Translations under genes and position numbers: made by a program
The notes under the pieces: generated by a model
Seen by the model: the letters and a program-made list of their open reading frames with translations, nothing else
Databases searched by the model: none
Told to the model about the DNA's origin: nothing
In this document: positions 7,626 through 14,677 of the stretch, in pieces
How positions within the stretch are numbered: position 1 is the stretch's first letter
Layout: each line of letters begins with the position of its first letter
Assembly (NCBI GenBank): GCA_030679805.1
Contig: JAUXST010000467.1
Location: 1 to 24,433, forward strand
Source: Reyranella sp.
GTDB taxonomy: Bacteria > Pseudomonadota > Alphaproteobacteria > Reyranellales > Reyranellaceae
DNA: 24,433 nt
Direction: 5' to 3'

Positions 7626-7806
7626 GGGTTACTCCAGGTCCGGAAAAGGACACACCGACGCCATGAAAACGCGACGGAACGCTCCGGGTTGCGTCAGCCC
7701 GTCGGGTGTCTCCCGTCGGATATCTATTGTGTCGGCCGGCCTTTCGGATCGCGGCCCTTCCGTGGTTTGCTGCGAGAGGGTTTTCTCACCGAACGGACAA
7801 ATTGGC
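7626..7806. other. Divergent intergenic region between secreted-protein gene and FUSC gene
   Basis: This 181-bp stretch is formally open in the FUSC frame back to 7624, but the encoded residues are not membrane-like and look non-coding. It must hold the promoters of both flanking genes. I do not see a convincing -35/-10 pair or an inverted repeat. Confidence 0.4.
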
Positions 7807-8916
7807 TTGAAACGGCTCGATTCGATATCAGAAGCGCTACGTGCCTGGATCCGCCAGCACCGGGTGCAATTGGCGCTTACCTTGCGCATGACGCTTGCAG
7901 CCGTCCTGGGGCTGGTCCTGGCCCAGGCGCTCACGCTCCCCCTGCCGCTGTGGACGGTGCTGACGGCGCTCATCGTGACCCAGATGAGCGTCGGCCGGTC
8001 GCTGAAAACCTCGGTCGATTATCTGTTCGGCACGATCGGCGGCACGGTCTATGGCGGCGCGCTGGCACTCCTGATCCCGCATACGAGCGAAGGCGCTCTG
8101 CTCGGTGTCCTTGTGCTGGCGGTGGCGCCGCTCGCCCTGGTCGCGGCGATCAAGCGCAACCTCAACGCCGTGCCTGTGTCGTCGATCATCGTCGTGCTGA
8201 TGCCGGCGATCACCCATGCCAGTCCGCTCGATGCCGCGATCGATCGGGTCTACGAGGTTGGCCTGGGCGTCGTCGTCGGTCTGCTGGTGACGTTCCTGGT
8301 GTTGCCGGCGGGCGCGCATCGGCAGGCGCGTGGCGTGGCCGCTCGCACGCTCGATCTGTTGGCGCAGGGCCTCGGCCTGATCCTGACGGTGCCGGCCGGC
8401 CAACAGGACCGCGCCCGCTTGTTGCAAATCTACGATGCGGTCGGCCTGGCGCTGACCGACCTCATCACCAGCACGGCCGAGGGCGAACAGGAACGTCTGG
8501 CCCGGCTGTCGGCCGAGCCCGATGCCAGTCCGCTCCGGCGCACGCTGCAGCGCCTGCGCCATGACTGCGTGATGATCGGCCGCGCGGTCGAGCAGCCGAT
8601 GCCGTCCGACATCCAGGACCGCCTGGCACCCCGGCTCGCGACCTTCGGCACGGTGACTGCCGCCTACATGAAAGCCAATGCCGCGGCCTTGCTGGTCCGC
8701 CAGCCGCCGCCCGACGAGGCGGCACTCGACCAGGCCCATGCGGCCGTGATGGCCGACATGGCGGCGCTTCGCCAGGAAGGGTTGACGCGCATTATGTCGG
8801 ACGAGCTGGCGAGCCGCTTCTTCGCGCTCGCCTTCGCCCTGGAGCAGATCCGCCGCAACCTCGGCGACCTCGGCAATGTGGTGGCCGAGCAGGCGGCGCA
8901 GCCGGTCGCGGGTTGA
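7807..8916 (+). CDS. FUSC family membrane protein (aromatic acid exporter-like)
   Basis: From the TTG at 7807 the protein has 369 residues. About six membrane helices lie in the first 180 residues (VQLALTLRMTLAAVLGLVLA; LWTVLTALIVTQMS; LFGTIGGTVYGGALALLI; LLGVLVLAVAPLALVAAI; AVPVSSIIVVLMPAI; YEVGLGVVVGLLVTFLVLP), followed by a soluble helical domain. This is the FUSC/YccS/ArAE pattern; relatives export fusaric acid or hydroxylated aromatic acids. The pattern of a single six-helix half plus a cytoplasmic tail is shorter than the duplicated E. coli AaeB. The start is uncertain: ATG codons at 7624 and 7663 are in frame, but their N-terminal extension is unlike the family and the first overlaps the divergent gene; TTG 7807 is preferred, just before KRLDSISEALRAW. 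Confidence 0.8.
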   Translation: MKRLDSISEALRAWIRQHRVQLALTLRMTLAAVLGLVLAQALTLPLPLWTVLTALIVTQMSVGRSLKTSVDYLFGTIGGTVYGGALALLIPHTSEGALLGVLVLAVAPLALVAAIKRNLNAVPVSSIIVVLMPAITHASPLDAAIDRVYEVGLGVVVGLLVTFLVLPAGAHRQARGVAARTLDLLAQGLGLILTVPAGQQDRARLLQIYDAVGLALTDLITSTAEGEQERLARLSAEPDASPLRRTLQRLRHDCVMIGRAVEQPMPSDIQDRLAPRLATFGTVTAAYMKANAAALLVRQPPPDEAALDQAHAAVMADMAALRQEGLTRIMSDELASRFFALAFALEQIRRNLGDLGNVVAEQAAQPVAG

Positions 8917-8920
8917 CGGC

Positions 8921-10087
8921 TCAGTAGCTCTTGGGCAGGCCCAGCACGCGCTCGGCCACGTAGCACAGGATCAGCTGCTCGCTCACCGGCGCGATGCGCG
9001 CGATCATGACCTCGCGCAGGAAGCGCTCGACATGGAACTCCTTGGCGTAGCCGTAGCCGCCGTGGGTGAGGATGGCGCGCTCGCAGGCGTCGTAGGCAAA
9101 GCGCGCGCCGAGATACTTGGCAGAATTGGCTTCGGCGCCGCACTCCTTGCCGTTGTCGTAGAGCCAGGCCGCCTTGAAGGCGAGCAGGTTGGCGGCCTCC
9201 AGCTGCATCCAGCTCTCGGCCAGCGGATGCTGGATCGCCTGGTTCTTGCCGATCGGCCGGCCGAACACGATGCGCTCCTTGGCGTATTGCGTGGCCTTGG
9301 CCAGCGCGCACTTGCCGATGCCGATGGCTTCGGCCGCGATCAGGATGCGCTCGGGATTGAGGCCGTGCAGCAGATAGTGGAAGCCCTTGCCCTCTTCTCC
9401 GATGCGATCCTCGAGCGGCACCTTCAGCCCGTCGATGAACACCTGGTTGGTGTCGATCGCCTTGCGGCCCATCTTGTCGATCTCGGTGATCTCGACCTTG
9501 GAGCGGTCGAGGTCGGTGTAGAACAGCGAGAGGCCGTCGGTCGCCTTCTTGCATTTGTCCTTGGGCGTGGTGCGTGCGATCAGCAGCATCTTGTCGGCGA
9601 CCGAGGCTGTGGTGGTGAAGGTCTTTTTGCCGTGCACGATGTAGCCGTTGCCATCGCGCTCGGCCTTGGTGTCGAGCGCCGTGGTGTTGAGCCCGGCGTC
9701 GGGCTCGGTGACGGCGAAGCAGCCTTTTACCTTGCCGGCGATGATGTCGGGCAGGATGCGCTTCTTCTGTTCCTCGGTGCCGAACACCACGATCGGGTTG
9801 GGGCCGAAGACGTTGAGATGGATCGCCGAGGCGCCCTGCAGAGCGGCACCCGACTCGGCCACTGCCTGCATCATGATCGCGGCCTCGCTGATGCCGAGAC
9901 CGGCGCCGCCGTATTCCTCGGGCATGGCGATGCCGAGCCAGCCCGCGTCGGCCATGGCCCGATAAAAGTCCTCGGGGAAGCCGCCCTCCTTGTCCTTCTT
10001 CAGCCAGTACTTGCCGTTGAACTGGGCGCAGAGCTTACCGACACTGTCTTTTATGGCCAGCTGCTGCTCGGTGAAGGCGAAATCCAT
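8921..10087 (-). CDS. Acyl-CoA dehydrogenase family protein
   Basis: The 388-residue flavoprotein follows the acyl-CoA dehydrogenase fold: N-terminal helical part (MDFAFTEQQLAIKD), AMPEEYGGAGLG at about 54-65, FAD/substrate motif CFAVTEPDAG at about 123-132, and C-terminal THGGYGYAKEFHVERFLRE at 341-359. These enzymes introduce a trans-2 double bond into acyl-CoA thioesters and pass electrons to ETF. The usual YEG catalytic-Glu motif near the C-terminus reads IAPVSEQLI (365-373), whereas a Glu lies in GLNPERI (Glu246), the position used as base in isovaleryl-CoA dehydrogenase. The start at ATG 10087 has AGGAG eight bases upstream; a TTG directly before it is less likely. It follows the alpha/beta hydrolase by about 32 bp, implying co-transcription. 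Confidence 0.92.
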   Translation of the reverse strand: MDFAFTEQQLAIKDSVGKLCAQFNGKYWLKKDKEGGFPEDFYRAMADAGWLGIAMPEEYGGAGLGISEAAIMMQAVAESGAALQGASAIHLNVFGPNPIVVFGTEEQKKRILPDIIAGKVKGCFAVTEPDAGLNTTALDTKAERDGNGYIVHGKKTFTTTASVADKMLLIARTTPKDKCKKATDGLSLFYTDLDRSKVEITEIDKMGRKAIDTNQVFIDGLKVPLEDRIGEEGKGFHYLLHGLNPERILIAAEAIGIGKCALAKATQYAKERIVFGRPIGKNQAIQHPLAESWMQLEAANLLAFKAAWLYDNGKECGAEANSAKYLGARFAYDACERAILTHGGYGYAKEFHVERFLREVMIARIAPVSEQLILCYVAERVLGLPKSY

Positions 10088-10119
10088 CAATGCACTCCTG
10101 TCAGGGGCTCAAGACGCCA

Positions 10120-10914
10120 TCAACGATTCGATCCCAACCACGACATCATGACCCGATTGAACTGCTCCGGCCGCTCGACGTTGGGCAGGTGGCGCGCCTT
10201 GGCGATGCCCTCGTAGCGGCCGCCGGGAATCTTCGAGGCGATCAGCTTGTTGCGCTCGGGCGGTGTGCCGGGGTCCTCGTCGCCGCAGATCACCAGGGTC
10301 GGCGTCTTGATGGTGGCCAGCCGGTCGAGATAGTCGAAGTGCTGGATCGCCGACATGCAGCCCGCGGAGCCTTCCGGCGTGGTGCCGCTGATCGTGTCGC
10401 GGATCTCGCGCCAGCGCACGGGATTCACTTTCTTGAACTCGTCGGTGAACCAGCGTTGCATGGTCGCGTCGGCGAGAGCTGCAAGTCCCTTGCTGCGCAC
10501 CACCGCCTTGCGCTCCTCCCACGTTCCGGCCGAGCCCGGTGGCGTCGAGGGCTGGGTGTCGCAGAGCGTCAGCGACAGCAGGCGGTCGGGATGGGCGAGC
10601 ACAAATCCCTGGCCGATCATGCCGCCGATCGAGAGGCCGATGAAATGCACCTTCCTGATCTCCAGCACGTCGAGCGCGCCATTCACGTCGGCCGCCAGCG
10701 CGTCCATCGTGTAGTCGCCGTCGACGGCGGCACTGCCGCCATGGCCGCGCATGTCGAGGCGCAGCACGCGGTAGCCCGCGGCCAGCAGCGGCACCATCTG
10801 CTCGACCCACATGCCGCCGTCGGAATTCAGCGAATGGGTAAAGCAGACGGTCGGGGCGTTCTGCGGTCCGGCGAGGTCGAAATAGACGCGATGTCCGTTG
10901 AGAGAAAGAAGCAT
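10120..10914 (-). CDS. Alpha/beta hydrolase, 3-oxoadipate enol-lactonase-like
   Basis: The 264-residue protein has a complete Ser-Asp-His triad: Ser95 in GLSIGG, Asp214 in GDEDPGTPP and His242 in ARHLPNVE. The start (HRVYFDLAG...THSLNSDGGMW) and MRGHGGS at 55-61 match the PcaD-like branch, which opens enol-lactones; many relatives are general carboxylesterases, so the substrate is unproven. No signal peptide, so cytoplasmic. A clear AAGGAG ribosome binding site lies about seven bases before the ATG. The gene sits between the SDR gene (upstream, with a 91-bp gap that contains a palindromic repeat) and the acyl-CoA dehydrogenase gene, suggesting a shared catabolic pathway for a cyclic or aliphatic carboxylic compound (inference). 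Confidence 0.85.
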   Translation of the reverse strand: MLLSLNGHRVYFDLAGPQNAPTVCFTHSLNSDGGMWVEQMVPLLAAGYRVLRLDMRGHGGSAAVDGDYTMDALAADVNGALDVLEIRKVHFIGLSIGGMIGQGFVLAHPDRLLSLTLCDTQPSTPPGSAGTWEERKAVVRSKGLAALADATMQRWFTDEFKKVNPVRWREIRDTISGTTPEGSAGCMSAIQHFDYLDRLATIKTPTLVICGDEDPGTPPERNKLIASKIPGGRYEGIAKARHLPNVERPEQFNRVMMSWLGSNR

Positions 10915-10930
10915 TCGATTCTCCTTATCT

Positions 10931-10999
10931 TGTCATCCTGAGCGAAGCGAAGGATCTCCCGTTGCCGGCGTTAGGTCCTTCGCTGCGCTCAGGACGACA
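10931..10999. repeat. Palindromic dispersed repeat ('CHPERSEGS' type)
   Basis: Two 27-nt arms, 10931-10957 and 10973-10999, are inverted copies with three mismatches around a 15-nt loop. The core TCCTGAGCGAAGCGAAGGA is a well-known extragenic palindrome in many bacterial genomes; its accidental translation gives the CHPERSEGS peptide. It lies in the 91-bp gap between the SDR stop (11006) and the hydrolase ribosome binding site. As RNA it would form a long stable stem that could attenuate or stabilise the polycistronic message. Its presence elsewhere in this genome cannot be seen from here. Confidence 0.85.
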
Positions 11000-11005
11000 G
11001 GCAAC

Positions 11006-11776
11006 TCACATGGCAGATATGCCACCGTCGATCACGACTTCCGAGCCGGTCATGAAGCTCGATTCGTCCGAGGCGAGGAAGACCAACGCCCAACCCACTT
11101 CCTCGGGCCGGCCCAGCCGCCCAATCGGCACCTGCTTGCCGAGTTTCTGCTGCATGACTTCCTGGCCGAAGCGGACACGGTGGCGGTCGAGGATCGGCGT
11201 GTCGATGAAGGTGGGGTGCACCGAGTTGGAACGGATATTGTAGCCCGACTTGGCGCAATGCAGCGCCACCGACTTGCTGAGCAGCCGCACGCCCGCCTTG
11301 GCCGAATTGTAGGCCGCCATGTTGGCGCCGGCGATGATGCCCGAGATCGACGAGATATTGATGATCGAGCCGCCCAGCGTCTTGGTGTGCTTCTTGATCT
11401 CGCCCACGCCGTGTTTGCAGCCCAGGAACACGCCGTCGAGGTCGATGGCGTGGACGCGGCGCCATTCCTCCAGCGTGATGTCCTCGACCGTCTTGGTGAG
11501 ACCGATGCCGGCCGAGTTCACCAGTACATGCAGCGCGCCGAAGGTCTTTACCGCCTCGGCGATCGCCGACTTCCAATTTTCCTCGCTGGTGACGTCAAGC
11601 TTCACGAAGTGCGCGGCCTTGCCGATCTTGGCGGCGAGCGCGCGGCCCTTGTCCTCCTGGATGTCGGCGATCACCACCTTCGCGCCTTCGCGGGCCATCA
11701 GGATGGCGCCGCATTCGCCCAGACCCGACGCGCCACCGGTGATGAGGGCCACTTTGCCGGCCAGACGATTCGTCAT
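11006..11776 (-). CDS. SDR family NAD-dependent oxidoreductase
   Basis: The 256-residue protein is a classical short-chain dehydrogenase. Visible are the cofactor motif TGGASGLG (13-20), an acidic residue Asp38 at the end of strand 2 (VVIADI) that favours NAD over NADP, LDVT at 60-63, NSAG (87-90), catalytic Ser143, Tyr156 and Lys160 in YNSAK, and the terminal GSEVVIDGG. Such enzymes oxidise secondary alcohols or reduce ketones, often 3-hydroxyacyl or cyclic alcohol substrates. The start at 11776 has GGGAGGA eight bases upstream, and its ATG overlaps the stop of the DMT transporter gene as ATGA, so the pair is translationally coupled. A catabolic role with the downstream hydrolase and acyl-CoA dehydrogenase is inferred. 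Confidence 0.93.
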   Translation of the reverse strand: MTNRLAGKVALITGGASGLGECGAILMAREGAKVVIADIQEDKGRALAAKIGKAAHFVKLDVTSEENWKSAIAEAVKTFGALHVLVNSAGIGLTKTVEDITLEEWRRVHAIDLDGVFLGCKHGVGEIKKHTKTLGGSIINISSISGIIAGANMAAYNSAKAGVRLLSKSVALHCAKSGYNIRSNSVHPTFIDTPILDRHRVRFGQEVMQQKLGKQVPIGRLGRPEEVGWALVFLASDESSFMTGSEVVIDGGISAM

Positions 11777-12699
11777 TTCTTCTTTCCTCCCGCGGTTGCC
11801 CCGGCGCGCGATTCCCGATGGGCGATGTAGGTCGTGGCCGCCACGATGATGGCTGCGCCGACGAAGGTCCAGACGTCGGCCGTCTTGCCCCAGACCGCCA
11901 TGTCCATCAAGGCGGCCCAGACGATGGCGAGGAAGGTGATGGACTGCAGGGCGGAAATGTCGAGCAGCCGGTAGGCCCAGGTGATGAAGAAGTATCCCAG
12001 CGTGCCGAAGAAGCCGGCCGCCAGGAACAGGCCGAGCTGCGGCAGCGTCGGCGTCTGCCAGTACCAGAGGCCAAGCGGCGTGAAGCAGACCGCACCGACC
12101 ACGCTCTGCCACAGCACCACGACCGCGGGCTTGTCGCGGCCCGACACGACCTTGGCGATGAGATTGGAGCCGGCGATCAGCGGCACCGCCAGCGACATCA
12201 TGATGATGCCCGGGTTCATCTCGACGATGCCGGGGCGCATGATGACCAGCATGCCGGCAAAGCCGGTGGCAACGCCCAGCCAGCGCCGCCAGTGCACGGT
12301 CTCGCGCAGGAACAGGACGGCGCCCAGGGTGACGAAGATCGGGCCGGTGAAGCCCAGCGCCGACATGGTGGCGAGCGGCAGCCACACCACCGCCTCGTAC
12401 CACAGGCCGTAGCCCGGCGTGTGGAAGAGCCCGCGGATGCAGTGGAGCTTGAGGTCGTGCGTGCGCATGCCGTCGAGACCGACGCGCCACAGCATCCAGG
12501 GCGCGATCAGCACGATGCCGGCAATCCAGCGGCCCCAGGCGACGTAGAGCGGCGGCATCTCGCTCGCGAGTTCCTTCACCGAGACGTTGAGGAGCGTGAA
12601 GAAGAGACCGGAGACGACGGCGAGGAAGAAGCCACGGGCGACGCGCGAAGGGATGAGGGAGGACAGCGCGTCGGGCGCGTCGGCGGTTTGCGCGGACAT
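11773..12699 (-). CDS. DMT family transporter (two EamA domains)
   Basis: The 308-residue membrane protein has about ten hydrophobic helices in two homologous halves, the EamA pattern: first half from about 28 (FFLAVVSGLFFTLLNVSVKEL) with PLYVAWGRWIAGIVLIAP, second half from about 170 with VVLWQSVVGAVCF and a final helix VGAAIIVAATTYIAHRES. DMT proteins move metabolites across the inner membrane, often outward; the substrate is unknown. It is the first gene of the run DMT, SDR, hydrolase, acyl-CoA dehydrogenase and overlaps the SDR start by ATGA. The start ATG at 12699 has only AAGG very near it; the 122-bp region upstream is shared with the divergent UPF0149 gene. Confidence 0.88.
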   Translation of the reverse strand: MSAQTADAPDALSSLIPSRVARGFFLAVVSGLFFTLLNVSVKELASEMPPLYVAWGRWIAGIVLIAPWMLWRVGLDGMRTHDLKLHCIRGLFHTPGYGLWYEAVVWLPLATMSALGFTGPIFVTLGAVLFLRETVHWRRWLGVATGFAGMLVIMRPGIVEMNPGIIMMSLAVPLIAGSNLIAKVVSGRDKPAVVVLWQSVVGAVCFTPLGLWYWQTPTLPQLGLFLAAGFFGTLGYFFITWAYRLLDISALQSITFLAIVWAALMDMAVWGKTADVWTFVGAAIIVAATTYIAHRESRAGATAGGKKK

Positions 12700-12716
12700 G
12701 GCCTTGTGGGCTTGCG

Positions 12717-12733
12717 CCTGCGCGCAGCGCAGG
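12717..12733. promoter_or_regulatory. Perfect 17-bp palindrome upstream of the DMT transporter gene
   Basis: CCTGCGC-GCA-GCGCAGG has perfect 7-bp arms. It begins 17 bp upstream of the DMT start codon in the divergent region, where a repressor bound to it could control the DMT-SDR cluster. A hairpin in the leader RNA is the alternative reading. No regulator gene is adjacent. Confidence 0.4.
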
Positions 12734-12757
12734 TCAACCCACGCATTTTGCAGGTCA
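12729..12757. repeat. Direct repeat GCAGGTCA, 21 bp apart
   Basis: GCAGGTCA occurs at 12729-12736 and 12750-12757, so the copies lie on the same face of the helix, two turns apart. The second copy overlaps the predicted -35 element of the UPF0149 gene and the first overlaps the 17-bp palindrome. Candidate activator or repressor half sites. Confidence 0.4.
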
Positions 12758-12775
12758 GCTCGCTCGTCGTATTAT
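12748..12775 (+). promoter_or_regulatory. Predicted promoter of the UPF0149/SEC-C gene
   Basis: TTGCAG (12748-12753) and TATTAT (12770-12775) are 16 bp apart. The predicted start near 12782 leaves a leader of about 40 bases before the ATG at 12822. The -10 matches consensus in five of six positions; the -35 is weaker. Confidence 0.45.
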
Positions 12776-12821
12776 GCGCGGGATGTCATGATGCTGGTGC
12801 ATAGTTCGGAGCGTCCGGTTC

Positions 12822-13517
12822 ATGGATTTCCTTCCGCCCGACGACTACGACCTCGACGTCCTTGAGGATTACCTGCGCTCGGCGGAGTTGCCCGACGAGG
12901 CGATGCTGCTGAGCGAACTCGATGGCTATCTGACAGCAGTGGCCATCGCGCCCAACATGATCATGCCGAGTGAGTGGTTGTCGGAAATCTGGGGTGGTGG
13001 TGACCCGATGTTCGCTGATGAAAACGAGGCGAACACCATCCTCGGTGCGATCATGGGGCACTACAACGGCATTCTGCGCGCGCTCGCCGTCGATGCGATG
13101 TCGTTCGTCCCGATCTTCGCGACAGAGGCTGATGGCTCGCCCTTCGTCGATCTCTGGGCCGAGGGATTCATGCGCGGCGTTCGCCTCCGGCCAAAGGACT
13201 GGATGCCGCTGTTCGAAGACAAGCTGGCGCCGTTGATTACGGCGATCGGCGCACTCTGTGCCAATCCGGACGGGACCTATCCGATTGAAATGGCGAAGGA
13301 GCGGCGCGACCTGCTGCGTACGCAGGCGCCGACACTGTTTCCGGGCTGCGTCGCGGGGATACGCGAGTACTGGCAGGGAAAGGGGCTCGGTCCCAGGGCG
13401 GCGCCGCCTCAGCAAGTCGACGCCGGCGCTCCCAGGGGCCCGATTGCCAAGGTCGGTCGCAATGCGCCCTGTCCCTGCGGGTCAGGAAAGAAATACAAGC
13501 GCTGCTGCGGCGCCTAG
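12822..13517 (+). CDS. UPF0149 family protein with C-terminal SEC-C zinc motif
   Basis: The 231-residue protein has an N-terminal YecA/UPF0149-like helical domain (LEDYLRSAELPDEAMLLSELDGYLTAVAIAPNMIMPSEWLSEIWG, about 14-58, with the family's 'D-G-x-L-x-A-x-x-x-x-P' core) and a Pro/Ala-rich linker at about 188-205. The C-terminal SEC-C motif CPCGSGKKYKRCCG (217-230) has all four metal ligands, Cys217, Cys219, Cys228 and Cys229. SEC-C tails bind zinc and in SecA contact SecB and ribosomes; the role of UPF0149 proteins is not established. A GGAG sits ten bases before the ATG. It ends only 9 bp from the convergent ABC permease gene. Confidence 0.9.
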   Translation: MDFLPPDDYDLDVLEDYLRSAELPDEAMLLSELDGYLTAVAIAPNMIMPSEWLSEIWGGGDPMFADENEANTILGAIMGHYNGILRALAVDAMSFVPIFATEADGSPFVDLWAEGFMRGVRLRPKDWMPLFEDKLAPLITAIGALCANPDGTYPIEMAKERRDLLRTQAPTLFPGCVAGIREYWQGKGLGPRAAPPQQVDAGAPRGPIAKVGRNAPCPCGSGKKYKRCCGA

Positions 13518-13526
13518 GCGGCGCGT

Positions 13527-14675
13527 TCAGTCGAGCGTCACCTTGTAGCGGCTGATGGCCAGCGTCGAGACGATCAGCAGCATGGCCACCAGCGCGATCA
13601 GTTCGGCCGAGACGTCGCCCAGGTCGGCGCCCTTCAGCATGACGCCGCGCACGATGCGCATGAAATGCGTCGCCGGCAGCGCCTCGCCCAGCCATTGCGC
13701 CCACACCGGCATGCCGCGGAAGGGGAACATGAAGCCCGACAGCAGGATCGAGGGCAGCATCATGAAGAACGAGGCCTGCATGGCCTGGAGCTGGTTCTGG
13801 GTCAGCGTCGAGATGGTGAAGCCGATGGCGAGGTTGACGATGATGAACAGCGTCGTACCCAGGCAGAAGAGCGGCAGGCTGCCCTCGACCACCACATCGA
13901 ACAGCAGCCGTGAGATGAGCAGGATCACGGTGACCTGCACGGCGCCGATGACGATGTAGGGCATGATCTTGCCGACCATGATCTCGATCGGCCGCACCGG
14001 CATGGCGAGCAGGTTCTCCATGGTCCCGCGCTCGCGCTCGCGGGTGACAGCGAGCGCCGTCATCATCACCATGGTCATGGTGAGGATCACCGCCAGCAGG
14101 CCGGGCACGATGTTGAGTCGTGCCTTGCCCTCGGGATTGTAGCGGCGCTGCACCACCAGTTCGACGGCGTCGGCGCGGTGGCGCAGTCCGGCGAGCGGCC
14201 CGACGAAATCGCGGGCAAGCGCCTGGTTGATGGCGGGACCGGCGGCGGCCAGTGGGTTGGCGGCGGCCAGCGGGTCCGTGGCGTCAGCGTCGATCAGGAT
14301 CTGCGCCCGCTCGCCGCGCACCAGCCGGCGCGTGAAGTCGGCCGGTATGGTGACGACGAACTGCACTTCGCCGCGTTGCAGCAGGGCGTTGGCCTCTTCC
14401 TCGGAGGCGGGGCGGTGAGTGAAGTTCATGTAGCCGGTGTTGGCCAGCGCCGATAGCACCGAGCGCGTGATCTGGCTCTGGTCGGCCGCGATGACGGCAG
14501 TCGGCAGGCGATGCGGGTCGGTGTCGATGGCATAGCCAAACAGCAGGAGCTGCATGATCGGCATGGCGAACATCATGGCGAAGGTGAGCCGGTCGCGGCC
14601 GAGCTGCAGCACCTCCTTGACGATGATGGCGCCAAGCCGCACCCAGAAGCCGCGCCGCGCGACGGGCCAGCGCAT
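13527..14675 (-). CDS. ABC-2 type transporter permease
   Basis: The 382-residue protein has one membrane helix near the N-terminus (about 30-50, FAMMFAMPIMQLLLFGYAI), a large extracytoplasmic domain (about 55-195) and five helices in the C-terminal half starting at about 198 (IVPGLLAVILTMTMVMMTALAV). The conserved RERERGTMENLLAMPVRPIEIMVGKIMPY (about 214-242) is the ABC-2 signature, as in YhhJ/YbhS/YbhR. Such permeases export drugs or lipophilic molecules with a cytoplasmic ATPase. The gene starts 2 bp after the ATPase stop, so they form one operon and probably one transporter. The HlyD-type adaptor that usually accompanies Ybh-like systems is not next to it. Confidence 0.92.
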   Translation of the reverse strand: MRWPVARRGFWVRLGAIIVKEVLQLGRDRLTFAMMFAMPIMQLLLFGYAIDTDPHRLPTAVIAADQSQITRSVLSALANTGYMNFTHRPASEEEANALLQRGEVQFVVTIPADFTRRLVRGERAQILIDADATDPLAAANPLAAAGPAINQALARDFVGPLAGLRHRADAVELVVQRRYNPEGKARLNIVPGLLAVILTMTMVMMTALAVTRERERGTMENLLAMPVRPIEIMVGKIMPYIVIGAVQVTVILLISRLLFDVVVEGSLPLFCLGTTLFIIVNLAIGFTISTLTQNQLQAMQASFFMMLPSILLSGFMFPFRGMPVWAQWLGEALPATHFMRIVRGVMLKGADLGDVSAELIALVAMLLIVSTLAISRYKVTLD

Positions 14676-14677
14676 GG

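Noticed and set aside
7624..7806. FUSC protein starting at ATG 7624 or 7663
   Set aside because: The first overlaps the start of the divergent secreted-protein gene, and the added 48-61 residues show no resemblance to the family; a start near 7807 gives the normal N-terminus.
8876..10216. 446-residue open frame antisense to the acyl-CoA dehydrogenase
   Set aside because: Shadow of the dehydrogenase gene; no motif and no ribosome binding site.
10898..11830. 310-residue open frame that includes the CHPERSEGS peptide
   Set aside because: It is a chance translation of the palindromic repeat followed by the antisense strand of the SDR gene.
11006..12490. A single 494-residue SDR with a long N-terminal extension
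   Set aside because: The extension is the wrong frame of the DMT transporter gene. The SDR has a strong GGGAGGA site and an ATG at 11776, and begins with the usual NRLAGKVALITGG.
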